Assembly (NCBI GenBank): GCA_947500775.1
Contig: CANMTD010000003.1
Location: 1 to 64,000, forward strand
DNA length: 64,000 nucleotides
Source of the DNA: an uncultured Paracoccaceae bacterium
Lineage (GTDB): Bacteria; Pseudomonadota; Alphaproteobacteria; Rhodobacterales; Rhodobacteraceae
Direction of reading: 5' to 3'
The notes under the pieces were generated by a model. It was not told the origin of the DNA. It did no database searches and saw only the letters and a program-made list of their open reading frames with translations. Made by a program: the position numbers and the translations under genes. This document shows, piece by piece, positions 25,817 to 34,493 of this stretch; the stretch's first letter is position 1; each line of letters opens with the position of its first letter.

Positions 25817-27232
25817 TTAGTTCTTGATGCCGAAGCTGGGCAGGGCCGCAGGCACCGGGGCTGTCGTCGGTGCCGCCACCGCCGCGCCGTCGGATTTGCC
25901 GCCGATCTGGAACGCGGCCTTGCGGATCAGTCCCTGCCGTTCGGGCTGTCCCGGGGCAAAGACCGGCACCGCGCCCTGATCCAGCGCGGTCAGCGAGGTG
26001 TCGTACCACGCCAGCGCCAGATCGGCGCGTTTCGACGCCCCGATGCCCTGGCTCAGGTGATGGCCGGGCAGTTCGGCATAAACCTTTTCGCCCAGCGCCG
26101 TCAGCAACAGCGCCGATCCCAGCGCCACATCCATATCGTCGGTCCGGTATCCCACCGACAGGCAGATCTTGGCGGTGCCCACCAGTTGTGCCGGGGCCAT
26201 GCCCGAATTCAGGACAAAGCCGCTGACACCCTGCAAAACCTCGGCCTCGGGCTTCAGCGACAGGGCCGCCACATATTCCTTCATCGCCGGGCCAAAGCCT
26301 TCGCATTGCTGGGCGATCTGGTCAGGGGTGAACCCCTGCACCTTGGAAATCAGGTCTTCGCCCTGGGCAATCGCATAGGTCCGCGCCAGGCAGAACTGTT
26401 CGTTCAGCGCCAGATTAGGGTCGGCCATCGACGCCTCGGTCGTGAAGCCGCCGTTGGTGCTGGTCAGCAAGCTGACCTTGTTGCAATGCGAGGCCAGCGA
26501 CAGCCCCCCGCCCTGCCCCATGAAGTTCGGCAAGGCGCTGCCGCTGTCGGCGGCTTGCGGGGCGGCTGTGACCGTTGTCGTGGTGGTGGTCTGCGTGCCG
26601 GGCGTCGCCTGCGGCTGAACCACGACCGTGGTGGCCGGGGCTGCGGGCTGTACCGCGACGGGGGCGACCTGTACCGGCGCCACGGCAACCGGCGCCACTG
26701 CAACCGGGGCCACGGGGGCCACAACCGGCACCGACGCAGGGCCACCCGCACGTTCCTGCTGATAGGTTTTCAACAGACCCTTGGGCCCCATCGGATTGCC
26801 CGCGATCAACTGTGTTGTGGCATAGCCACCGGAAATGGCGCGATGATAGGAGCCGACCAGAAAATCACGCTCATAGGGCGACAGATAGCCCGAGGCCGGA
26901 TAGCCCATGAACGCCTGATATTGCGACACCGCATAGCGCGAATTGCGCCCCAACACCCCATCGGGGGTGCCTGCCGGAAACCCGAAATAGTTCAGCGAGG
27001 TCTGCACCTCGCGGTTCTGGGCGCGGGTGGCGCTGTTGACATAGGTGCGTTTGACATAGGTCTTTTGGCGGACCTGTTTCTTCTTGTTGCTTTCGTTGAC
27101 GATCGCCCCGCCGATCAGCCCGCCGACGATCCCGCCGACAAGGGCGTCGCCCGCATCTGCGGCGGCCCGGCTGACCGGTGTAACCACCAGCGACGCGGCA
27201 AGAATGGACATTGTAATCCGGTCACGAAACAT
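25817..27232 (-). CDS. Exported peptidoglycan-binding-domain protein with Val-Ala-Pro linker
   Basis: 471 residues from ATG 27232 (MFRDRITMSI; AGGAG nine bases before). A signal peptide runs to about residue 25. It is followed by a glycine-zipper segment (GDALVGGIVGGLIGGAI, 28-43), a peptidoglycan-binding-like domain (about 68-130; SLNYFGFPAGTPDGVLGRNS), a low-complexity Val/Ala/Pro/Thr linker (about 168-230, with APVAVAP repeats) and a helical C-terminal domain with three cysteines. It probably sits in the periplasm anchored to the cell wall; no enzyme motif is visible. The glycine zipper suggests oligomerisation or membrane contact. Confidence 0.75.
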   Translation of the reverse strand: MFRDRITMSILAASLVVTPVSRAAADAGDALVGGIVGGLIGGAIVNESNKKKQVRQKTYVKRTYVNSATRAQNREVQTSLNYFGFPAGTPDGVLGRNSRYAVSQYQAFMGYPASGYLSPYERDFLVGSYHRAISGGYATTQLIAGNPMGPKGLLKTYQQERAGGPASVPVVAPVAPVAVAPVAVAPVQVAPVAVQPAAPATTVVVQPQATPGTQTTTTTTVTAAPQAADSGSALPNFMGQGGGLSLASHCNKVSLLTSTNGGFTTEASMADPNLALNEQFCLARTYAIAQGEDLISKVQGFTPDQIAQQCEGFGPAMKEYVAALSLKPEAEVLQGVSGFVLNSGMAPAQLVGTAKICLSVGYRTDDMDVALGSALLLTALGEKVYAELPGHHLSQGIGASKRADLALAWYDTSLTALDQGAVPVFAPGQPERQGLIRKAAFQIGGKSDGAAVAAPTTAPVPAALPSFGIKN

Positions 27233-27354
27233 GACATCACTCCTGTAAATAGGTTTGGACGGCGTGCTCTGCCGTCCTGAAAAAAACTTCGGGTATTCAG
27301 GCTTAGTGTCATGAGTCGCCCCCGATCCTGTCAAGTATGGAATAGGATAAAATC

Positions 27355-28035
27355 ATGGTGGAATGGCTGATTTCACAGGGGCTGACGCCATATGACACGG
27401 CCGTGACGGAAATGGAGGCACGCGCCGCCGCCATCGCCGCAGGCCACGCGGATGAGGCGATCTGGCTGGTCGAACACCCCCCCCTTTACACCGCCGGCAC
27501 CTCGGCCCGACCCGAGGATCTGACCGATCCCGACCGCTTTCCGGTGCACCCTTCGCAGCGTGGCGGGCAATACACCTATCACGGGCCGGGGCAGCGCGTG
27601 GCCTATGCCATGCTGAACGTCGGTGCGCGCGGGCGCGACGTGCGGAAATTCGTCTGGCAACTGGAGGATTGGGTGATCGCCACACTGGCCGAATTCAACG
27701 TCACCGGCGAACGGCGCCCGGGCCGGGTGGGCGTCTGGGTCGTGCGCAACGACAAACCCCTGACCGCCAGCGGCGCCCCGCAGGAAGACAAGATCGCCGC
27801 CATCGGCGTGCGCCTGCGCAAATGGGTCAGCTTTCACGGGCTGTCGATCAACGTCGAACCGGACCTCAGCCATTTCGACGGGATCGTCCCCTGCGGCATC
27901 CGCGACCATGGGGTGACCAGCCTGGTCGATCTGGGCCTACCGGTCACGATGAACGATGTCGATGTCGCGCTGAAAACCACCTTTCAACGGGTGTTCGGGC
28001 CGCTGAAGGACCCCACTCCGCCTGAAGGGAACTGA
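27355..28035 (+). CDS. lipB: Octanoyl-[acyl carrier protein]:protein N-octanoyltransferase
   Basis: 226 residues. Family signature [12 protein letters not shown] (69-80), catalytic Lys146 in [21 protein letters not shown] and catalytic Cys180 in GIVPCGI. The enzyme transfers octanoyl from acyl carrier protein to lipoyl domains, the first step of endogenous lipoate synthesis (with LipA). ATAGGA precedes the ATG at 27355. Divergent from the peptidoglycan-binding-domain gene, with about 120 bases between. Confidence 0.96.
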   Translation: MVEWLISQGLTPYDTAVTEMEARAAAIAAGHADEAIWLVEHPPLYTAGTSARPEDLTDPDRFPVHPSQRGGQYTYHGPGQRVAYAMLNVGARGRDVRKFVWQLEDWVIATLAEFNVTGERRPGRVGVWVVRNDKPLTASGAPQEDKIAAIGVRLRKWVSFHGLSINVEPDLSHFDGIVPCGIRDHGVTSLVDLGLPVTMNDVDVALKTTFQRVFGPLKDPTPPEGN

Positions 28036-28107
28036 GCCATCTGATCGTGGTCAGGCCAGGTTTTCGCGTTTTTTGAGACAGGGTTTACTGTCCCCTTGCC
28101 CAAACCC

Positions 28108-28572
28108 TTACTGTTTCTCGCAATGGCCCTGACCAAAGCCCAATGAGCGCCCTTCGCCGTCAAGGACATGCCAAACGGTGGTGCCATCATCGGATATCCG
28201 CAACAGTCGCGCACCCGTCAAATCGGTGTACCGCACCTCATGCCCGGCATGGCCCCGGTTGATGCGTGCGGGATAGCGCGGGCCTGTGGCGGTGTCGCCC
28301 GCCAAGACTTCGTCGACCACGATGTCCTCCTGCCCCACGTCAAAAACCACGCTGCTTGAGGTTTCGCTGCACACATCGGTTGGCAAACACCACATGGCAA
28401 ACCCGCAGGAATAGGTGTCACCCGCGCTTGCGGCGACCGGGCCCCATGACAAGGCGGCACAGAGGAATGCAGAACACCCGCGAAAGCACCTCACAGTTCG
28501 CATCCCCGCTGGAGTTTCGGTACAGGTGGCGTAGCGGTTCATTGCGAAAGCCTTTTCTATGCGTCCCATCAT
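28108..28572 (-). CDS. Small exported protein of unknown function
   Basis: About 154 residues. A charged N-terminus is followed by a hydrophobic signal-like stretch (FLCAALSWGPVAASAG). The mature part has five cysteines (YSCGFAMWCLPTDVCSE then GHCEKQ), which suggests disulphides in the periplasm. I recognise no family. ATG 28572 follows AGGGTGG; ATGs at 28542 and 28503 are possible shorter starts that would still keep the signal. Divergent from the lipoprotein gene to its right. Confidence 0.55.
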   Translation of the reverse strand: MMGRIEKAFAMNRYATCTETPAGMRTVRCFRGCSAFLCAALSWGPVAASAGDTYSCGFAMWCLPTDVCSETSSSVVFDVGQEDIVVDEVLAGDTATGPRYPARINRGHAGHEVRYTDLTGARLLRISDDGTTVWHVLDGEGRSLGFGQGHCEKQ

Positions 28573-28715
28573 GGACCACCCTGTGTAAGGATTGGGCCGG
28601 GTCCGGCGGTCAGTTTAATGAACATCGCCCAAAGATGCATCCGCGGAAAAGCCATGCTAGAATGCAATGGTCATATTTGACGCGTAAATTTCAACTTTAT
28701 CAGCAAGGTCGCACA

Positions 28716-29366
28716 GTGACAGACGTTCCAACCGCTGCCGGCCGGGTCCGGCGTAGATATCTTGCCGCTGTGGCGATCCTGACCCTGTCGGGCTGCGATG
28801 CCACAGGAGAGGTGGCGCGCTTTGAAAACTGCGACATGACGCTGGAGACCCTGTCTGAAGTCCAAAACGGGGGCCTTCTTTTCCAGGTGGTAGGCTCCAG
28901 GCAGATGTGCATCGACCCAAACGCGACCGAGCAAAACCCCTGGCCTTTTGCGGCCGCATTGCACGTCACGAACATCGGAAATGCCCCGGTCGCCTTGTCA
29001 TATAGCGAGGGATCGATTGCGCGGCATGCGTTCGGCATGAACCAGATCACCGAAGTCTTGAATCAAGGCACGACAACGCGCGAAATCGGGTCGGATGATG
29101 GGCCGATTGATCCGGACGCGGCAACCACCGTCAAGGTGACGCTGCCCCCGGGGGGAACGCGGAAAGTTCCCGGCGACGCCCGCTATATCCTCAAGCCCAT
29201 ACAATTGACCGTTGCAGGTGAGAACCTGTCGGGATTGCCCGTTTCAGACGGTGACCGGATGCGACGCAGCTTCAAGTTGGATTTCACATATTGGGTCAAT
29301 GCTAACGGGACCGACATCACAGGCCATATGCTTGCACCGTTGACTGTGTTTCTGAAACCGTCCTGA
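28716..29366 (+). CDS. Putative lipoprotein of unknown function
   Basis: 216 residues from GTG 28716, eight bases after AAGGTC. The N-terminus RVRRRYLAAVAILTLSGC is a lipoprotein signal with lipobox LSGC. The mature part looks beta-rich (AALHVTNIGNAPVALSYSEGS and TVKVTLPPGG), as in Ig-like or fibronectin-like folds. No homologue is recognised. The open frame continues upstream to 28266, but that part runs antisense to another gene and has no signal. Its 3' end faces mtlK, with a shared hairpin between. Confidence 0.6.
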   Translation: MTDVPTAAGRVRRRYLAAVAILTLSGCDATGEVARFENCDMTLETLSEVQNGGLLFQVVGSRQMCIDPNATEQNPWPFAAALHVTNIGNAPVALSYSEGSIARHAFGMNQITEVLNQGTTTREIGSDDGPIDPDAATTVKVTLPPGGTRKVPGDARYILKPIQLTVAGENLSGLPVSDGDRMRRSFKLDFTYWVNANGTDITGHMLAPLTVFLKPS

Positions 29367-29386
29367 TCTGCAAACTCGGGCACGTG

Positions 29387-29411
29387 CCGTGTCTTTTAGA
29401 AAAACACGGCC
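29387..29411. terminator. Bidirectional hairpin terminator
   Basis: GCCGTGT (29387-29393) pairs with ACACGGC (29405-29411). After one mismatch TTTT pairs with AAAA, extending the stem to a 2-base loop. It lies between the convergent ends of the lipoprotein gene and the polyol operon. Both strands carry A/T tracts within the stem. Confidence 0.55.
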
Positions 29412-29433
29412 ATGAATGCCCACCAGAACTTGT

Positions 29434-30915
29434 TCACGTTAGCCGGTTGTCCAGATAGTCCCGGATCGTCTGGGCCGTCCCGACCCTGGCAAGCGATGCC
29501 AGTGATCGGGCAAAACCTGCGGCAAATTCGGGGGTCTGCCCCAGATCGCCATAGATCGCGGCCTGCCCTGTCCAAACGCTTGGGTCCGCCTGCGCCTTGA
29601 CCGCCGTGCTGTTCAGCCGGTCCCAGTTCGGATCGTTGGGCGCAATCGCCTGCCCCGCATCATCCAGCCCCGCGCAATAGCGGCACCACATCGCCGAGGC
29701 CAGCGCCAGCCCATGCGGCACGCGCCCGCCCTGCAGATTGTCGCGGATCGACGGTATGACGAATTTCGGCTGCCGGTTCGATCCATCGTGACACAGCCGC
29801 GCAATCGTGTCGGCCACGCCGGGGTTCGAGAACCGTTTGACGATCAGGTCAAGATAGCTTTGCGGGGTATAGCCGGGAACCGGCGCCACGAAGGGCAGAA
29901 CATCGTCGGTCAGCACCTTGATCAGGAAGGGTTTGATCAGCGGATCAAGCATCGCCTCATGCGCGAAATCGATCCCCATCAGCCCCGCCGGATAGGCCAT
30001 GATCGCATGCCCTCCGTTCAGGATGCGGATCTTCATCGCCTCGAAATCATGGATATCGTCGGTCAGCACCACGCCTGCGTCCTGAAACGCGGGGCGACCA
30101 TCGGAAAAGCGATCCTCCATCACCCATTGGCGGAAGGGTTCGCAAAACACCGGCGACTGATCCTCGATCCCGAATTCAGACTGCATCAGCGCGCGTTCGC
30201 GGTCGCTGGTGGCGGGGGTGATCCGGTCGACCATGCTGTTGGGAAAGCCGACCCTGTCGGAAATCCAGCTTGCAAGGTCGGGGTCAATCGCCTGGGCGAT
30301 GTCCAGAACCGCCTGCCGCGTGATATCGCCGTTGCCCGGCAGGTTGTCACAGGACATGACCGTAAAGGGTGCCTGACCCGCGGCCCGGCGTGCGGCCAGC
30401 GCGGTGACAATGGTGCCAAAAATCGTGTGGCACGATCCCGGCGTGGCGATGTCGGCGGCCACCGCCGGATGGGTCGGATCGAACCGGCCGGTTGCCGCGT
30501 TGATATAGTACCCCCCCTCGGTCACGGTCAGCGACACGATCCGGGTTTCGGGGTTGTCCAGCGCCTGCGCAATCGCGCGGTTGTCGCCGGGCTGCACCGG
30601 CAGAAACCCCATCATCGCCCCGGTGATCTGGGCCGACAGGCCGTCACCGTCGACCTCGACCACCGATGACAGGTAATCCTGCGCCGCCAGTTTGCTGCGC
30701 ATTTCGGCATCGGGGCCCCAGACCCCTGCCCCCAGAATGCCCCATGCCGGATCGCCGCCCGCATTCAGCAGATCGTTCAGATAGACCGCCTGATGCGCCC
30801 GGTGAAAATTGCCGATGCCCACATGCAGGATACCGGGGCCAAGGCGGGCCCGGTCGAAACGCGGGACCGCCACGCGGGGGTCCACATCTTTTAGCGATTT
30901 TTGCGACAATTTCAT
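29434..30915 (-). CDS. mtlK: Mannitol 2-dehydrogenase
   Basis: 493 residues of the long-chain mannitol dehydrogenase family: GIGNFHRAHQAVYLNDLL near the N-terminus (NAD-binding), DNLPGNGDITR, and the catalytic-Lys region DIHDFEAMKIRILNGGHAIMAY split over neighbouring segments. It oxidises D-mannitol to D-fructose with NAD. Last gene of the smoEFGK-smoS-mtlK operon, 3 bases after smoS. The hairpin at 29387-29411 follows it. Confidence 0.93.
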   Translation of the reverse strand: MKLSQKSLKDVDPRVAVPRFDRARLGPGILHVGIGNFHRAHQAVYLNDLLNAGGDPAWGILGAGVWGPDAEMRSKLAAQDYLSSVVEVDGDGLSAQITGAMMGFLPVQPGDNRAIAQALDNPETRIVSLTVTEGGYYINAATGRFDPTHPAVAADIATPGSCHTIFGTIVTALAARRAAGQAPFTVMSCDNLPGNGDITRQAVLDIAQAIDPDLASWISDRVGFPNSMVDRITPATSDRERALMQSEFGIEDQSPVFCEPFRQWVMEDRFSDGRPAFQDAGVVLTDDIHDFEAMKIRILNGGHAIMAYPAGLMGIDFAHEAMLDPLIKPFLIKVLTDDVLPFVAPVPGYTPQSYLDLIVKRFSNPGVADTIARLCHDGSNRQPKFVIPSIRDNLQGGRVPHGLALASAMWCRYCAGLDDAGQAIAPNDPNWDRLNSTAVKAQADPSVWTGQAAIYGDLGQTPEFAAGFARSLASLARVGTAQTIRDYLDNRLT

Positions 30916-30918
30916 GCG

Positions 30919-31692
30919 TCAGCTCATCCAGTTTCCGCCGTCGACGTTGAACGTCTGGGCCACGATGTAATTGGCTTCTTCCGTCGCCAGAAAGACCGCC
31001 ATGCCGGTCAGATCCTCGGCCTGCCCCATCCGTCCGAAGGGCACCGCCTGTCCGACCTGACGTTTCTTTTCGCCGGGGGCCAGACCTTCGTATTTGGCAA
31101 ACAGCGCGTCGACGCCGTCCCAATGGTCGCCGTCCACCACGCCGGGGGCGATGGCGTTGACGTTGATGCCGTGGGAAATCAGGCCAAGGCCCGCCGATTG
31201 GGTCAGGCTGATCACCGCCGCCTTGGTGGCGCAATAGACGCTGACCAGCGGCTCGCCCCGGCGCCCGGCCTGACTGGCCATATTGATGATCTTGCCGCCC
31301 TGACCGCGCGCAATCATGGCGCGGGCCACGGCCTGCATCATGAACAGCGGACCCGCCACATTGATCCCGAACAGCCGGTCATAGCTGTCGCGCGTGACCT
31401 CGGTCAGCGGGGCCAGATCGAACAGGGCCGCGTTGTTGATCAGGATGTCGATATGCCCCAGGGCCGCGGTGGCCTCGGTCACGCAAGCCTCGATCGAGGC
31501 CTGATCGGCCACATCCAGATGGATCGCCACGGCCCCTGCCCCGATCCTGTCCGCCGCCTGCGTGGCGGCGGCAAGATCGATGTCGGCAATCGCCACCCGC
31601 GCGCCTTCGCGCGCATAGGTTTCGGCAAACGCCCGGCCGATGCCGCGCGCGGCCCCGGTGATCAGGGCCGTCTTTCCTGTCAGTCGTTTCAA
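30919..31692 (-). CDS. smoS: Sorbitol dehydrogenase (short-chain type), SmoS-like
   Basis: 257 residues with the SDR glycine motif [11 protein letters not shown], the NNAA loop, and catalytic Tyr-x-x-x-Lys in YCATKAA. The C-terminus ([11 protein letters not shown]) matches the Rhodobacter polyol dehydrogenase pattern as I recall it. It oxidises D-glucitol to D-fructose (and galactitol to tagatose in known members). The only suitable start codon is TTG 31692, overlapping the smoK stop as TTGA, so translation is coupled to smoK. Located between the ABC transporter genes and mtlK. Confidence 0.92.
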   Translation of the reverse strand: MKRLTGKTALITGAARGIGRAFAETYAREGARVAIADIDLAAATQAADRIGAGAVAIHLDVADQASIEACVTEATAALGHIDILINNAALFDLAPLTEVTRDSYDRLFGINVAGPLFMMQAVARAMIARGQGGKIINMASQAGRRGEPLVSVYCATKAAVISLTQSAGLGLISHGINVNAIAPGVVDGDHWDGVDALFAKYEGLAPGEKKRQVGQAVPFGRMGQAEDLTGMAVFLATEEANYIVAQTFNVDGGNWMS

Positions 31693-32687
31693 ATGGACAG
31701 GCCCGCCGCATCAAACCGGTGGATCTTTTCCTCAATCGGCGACAGGAACACCTGTTCCCCGTATTTGACGCGGAATTCGCCGCTGGCGCGGACATTGACC
31801 ATGCCGATGCCGTCGACATTGACGTGCAGGAAAGTGTCCGAGCCCAGATGTTCGGACACGCCGACCACCCCGGCCCATTCCCCCGCGTCGCGCGAAACGG
31901 TCAGGTGTTCGGGCCGGATACCGATGGAATCCGCGCCGCGCTTTTGCGCCGGCGCGCCCGCGATAAAGTTCATCTTGGGGCTGCCGATAAAGCCTGCGAC
32001 GAATTTGTTGACCGGGTTTTCATACAGTTCCAGCGGGCTGCCGACCTGTTCGATATAGCCGTCATGCAGCACGACGATCTTGTCGGCCATGGTCATCGCT
32101 TCGACCTGATCGTGGGTCACATAGATCATCGTGGTGGCCAGCGTCTTGTGCAGATCGCAGATTTCCAGACGCATGTTGACCCGCAGGGCGGCATCAAGGT
32201 TCGACAGCGGTTCGTCGAACAGGAACGCCGACGGTTCGCGCACGATGGCGCGACCAATGGCGACCCGCTGACGCTGTCCGCCCGACAATTGCCCCGGACG
32301 CCGGTCCAGATAATCGGTCAGGTTCAGCACCTTGGCCGCCCCCGCGATGCGGCGGTCCTGTTCGGCCGGGTCCATCCCCGCCATTTTCAGCGGAAAGGCG
32401 ATGTTCTTGCGCACGGTCATATGCGGGTAAAGCGCATAGGACTGGAACACCATCGCCAGACCGCGTTGCGCGGGGGCGGCGTTGGTGGCGTCGGCGCCAT
32501 CGATGCTGATGGCCCCGGATGTCAGATCCTCCAGCCCCGCGATCAGCCGCAGCAGGGTGGATTTGCCACAACCCGAAGGGCCGACAAACACCACGAATTC
32601 ACCATCGTTGATCTCCAGGTCCAGCGGCGGAATGACCTGCACGTCGCCAAAGCTTTTGCTGACTTTGTTAAGAGAGATACTTCCCAT
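31689..32687 (-). CDS. smoK: Polyol ABC transporter ATP-binding protein
   Basis: 332 residues, sugar-import type ATPase. Walker [10 protein letters not shown] (36-44), signature LSGGQRQRV, Walker [13 protein letters not shown], and a C-terminal TOBE-like regulatory domain after residue about 235. It energises uptake of sorbitol/mannitol with SmoE, SmoF and SmoG. It sits 12 bases downstream of smoG in the operon. One copy implies a homodimer. Confidence 0.93.
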   Translation of the reverse strand: MGSISLNKVSKSFGDVQVIPPLDLEINDGEFVVFVGPSGCGKSTLLRLIAGLEDLTSGAISIDGADATNAAPAQRGLAMVFQSYALYPHMTVRKNIAFPLKMAGMDPAEQDRRIAGAAKVLNLTDYLDRRPGQLSGGQRQRVAIGRAIVREPSAFLFDEPLSNLDAALRVNMRLEICDLHKTLATTMIYVTHDQVEAMTMADKIVVLHDGYIEQVGSPLELYENPVNKFVAGFIGSPKMNFIAGAPAQKRGADSIGIRPEHLTVSRDAGEWAGVVGVSEHLGSDTFLHVNVDGIGMVNVRASGEFRVKYGEQVFLSPIEEKIHRFDAAGLSI

Positions 32688-32699
32688 ATTCTTGTCCTC

Positions 32700-33530
32700 C
32701 TACTTCACGGCGCCAAAGGTCAGGCCACGTACAAGTTGTTTCTGACTGAACCAGCCCATGATCAGGATCGGCGCGATCGCCATCGTCGATGCGGCCGAAA
32801 GCTTGGCATAGAACAGACCCTCGGGGCTGGAATAGCTGGCGATAAAGGCGGTCAAAGGCGCGGCATTCACCGTCGTCAGGTTCAGCGTCCAGAACGCCTC
32901 ATTCCATGCCAGAATGATGTTCAGCAGCATGGTCGAAGCGATGCCCGGCACCGCCATCGGCGTCAGCACATAGATGATTTCCGACCGCAGGCTGGCGCCA
33001 TCCATCCGTGCGGCTTCCAGAATTTCGCCGGGGATTTCCTTGAAGTACGTATAAAGCATCCAGATGATGATCGGCAGGTTGATCAGCATCAGAACGACGA
33101 CAAGGGCGGCGCGGCTGTCCAGCAGGCCAAAATTGCGGCTGATCAGATAGATCGGGATCAGAACCCCCACCGGCGGCAACATCTTGGTGGACAGCATCCA
33201 CATCAGAAGGTCCTTGGTGCGCTTGCCCGGCACAAAGGCCATCGACCAGGCCGCAGGCACCGCGACCAGCAGCCCCAGCGCGGTAGAGCCCACCGCGATG
33301 ATCACCGAGTTCATGAAGAAGCGGAAATAGTTGGACCGCTCCATCACCGTCGCATAATTCTCCAGCGTCCATTCGAAGCCCAGAAAGGACGGCGGCGATG
33401 CGATTGCCTCGGCCTCGGTCTTGAAACTGGTCAGAACGGTCCACAGGATCGGGAAAAAGATCACCAGACCGATCAGCCAGGCCAAGCCGGTGAACCAGAG
33501 TTTGCGTTTGGTTGATACTGCACGGGCCAT
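32700..33530 (-). CDS. smoG: Polyol ABC transporter permease
   Basis: 276 residues, inner-membrane permease with six predicted helices and the EAA loop EAARMDGASLRSEI that contacts the ATPase. It is of the MalG type (carbohydrate ABC permease 2). The N-terminal KRKLWFTGLAWLIGLVIFFP is the first span. It follows smoF by one base and precedes smoK, within the operon. Confidence 0.92.
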   Translation of the reverse strand: MARAVSTKRKLWFTGLAWLIGLVIFFPILWTVLTSFKTEAEAIASPPSFLGFEWTLENYATVMERSNYFRFFMNSVIIAVGSTALGLLVAVPAAWSMAFVPGKRTKDLLMWMLSTKMLPPVGVLIPIYLISRNFGLLDSRAALVVVLMLINLPIIIWMLYTYFKEIPGEILEAARMDGASLRSEIIYVLTPMAVPGIASTMLLNIILAWNEAFWTLNLTTVNAAPLTAFIASYSSPEGLFYAKLSAASTMAIAPILIMGWFSQKQLVRGLTFGAVK

Positions 33531-33531
33531 A

Positions 33532-34404
33532 TCAGGTCTCCAGATTCTTGCCGACCATCCGCATCAGGAAGATCGCAACAATATTGGCCAAGATCACAGC
33601 GATGATGCCACCCGCAGACCCGCCGCCCACGTCGAACTGCAACAGCGACTGGGCATAGACAAGGTAGGTGATATTGGTCGAGGCATATCCCGGCCCACCA
33701 TTGGTGGTGACCAGAATTTCGGCAAAGATCGACAACAGGAAAATCGTCTGGATCAGGACCACAACAGTGATCGCCCGGCCCAGATGCGGCAGCGTCAGAT
33801 AGATGAACCGGCTGACCACGCTGGCGCCGTCCATTTCGGCGGCTTCCTGCTGTTCGCTGTCCAGCGACTGCATTGCGGTCAGCAGGATCAGCGTCGCAAA
33901 GGGCAGCCATTGCCAGGCCACGATCAGGATGATCGACATCAGCGGGGCGTGGGCCAGAAAATCGAACGGCTGCATCCCCAGAAACTTGGCGATATAGGCG
34001 AACAACCCGTTCACCGGGTTCATGAACATGTTTTTCCACACCAGCGCGGAAACCGTGGGCATGACGAAAAACGGCGCGATCACCAGAATGCGGACAATTC
34101 CCTGCCCCCACATCGGTTGATCCAGCAGAACCGCCAGCGCAATCCCGCCAACAACGGTGATCAGCAATACGCCCCCCACCAGCATCAGCGTGTTCCACAG
34201 GGCCGCGAAAAACGCAGGATCGGTCAGAAAGTACTTATAGTTCAGAAACCCGACCCAGGCCTCTTGCCCCGGCATCAGCAGATTGTAGCGTTGGAATGAA
34301 AAATAAAGCGTCATTGAAAGCGGTACGATCATCCAGCCCAGCAACAGTATTACCGCCGGAGACAACATGAACCGTGCCGCTGTCCGTGAATGTGCGGTGG
34401 CCAT
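33532..34404 (-). CDS. smoF: Polyol ABC transporter permease
   Basis: 290 residues, MalF-type inner-membrane permease. Six or so helices; the EAA loop is EAAEMDGASVVSRFIY. It pairs with SmoG to form the translocation pore. It lies 89 bases downstream of smoE, the gap holding a stable hairpin that may reduce expression of the membrane genes relative to the binding protein. Confidence 0.92.
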   Translation of the reverse strand: MATAHSRTAARFMLSPAVILLLGWMIVPLSMTLYFSFQRYNLLMPGQEAWVGFLNYKYFLTDPAFFAALWNTLMLVGGVLLITVVGGIALAVLLDQPMWGQGIVRILVIAPFFVMPTVSALVWKNMFMNPVNGLFAYIAKFLGMQPFDFLAHAPLMSIILIVAWQWLPFATLILLTAMQSLDSEQQEAAEMDGASVVSRFIYLTLPHLGRAITVVVLIQTIFLLSIFAEILVTTNGGPGYASTNITYLVYAQSLLQFDVGGGSAGGIIAVILANIVAIFLMRMVGKNLET

Positions 34405-34444
34405 CCGTCCACCTCCCTATATGATTATATGAGTTGTGTTGGAA

Positions 34445-34480
34445 AATGCCGCCGGGCAGGAAACTGCGCCCAGCGGCATT
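34445..34480 (-). promoter_or_regulatory. Intercistronic hairpin between smoE and smoF
   Basis: AATGCCGC (34445-34452) pairs with GCGGCATT (34473-34480). After one mismatch GGGC pairs with GCCC, leaving a 10-base loop. In many binding-protein-dependent ABC operons such a stem-loop protects the upstream binding-protein message so that it is made in excess. That role is inferred here from position. Confidence 0.6.
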
Positions 34481-34493
34481 CCGGGAGTAACCC

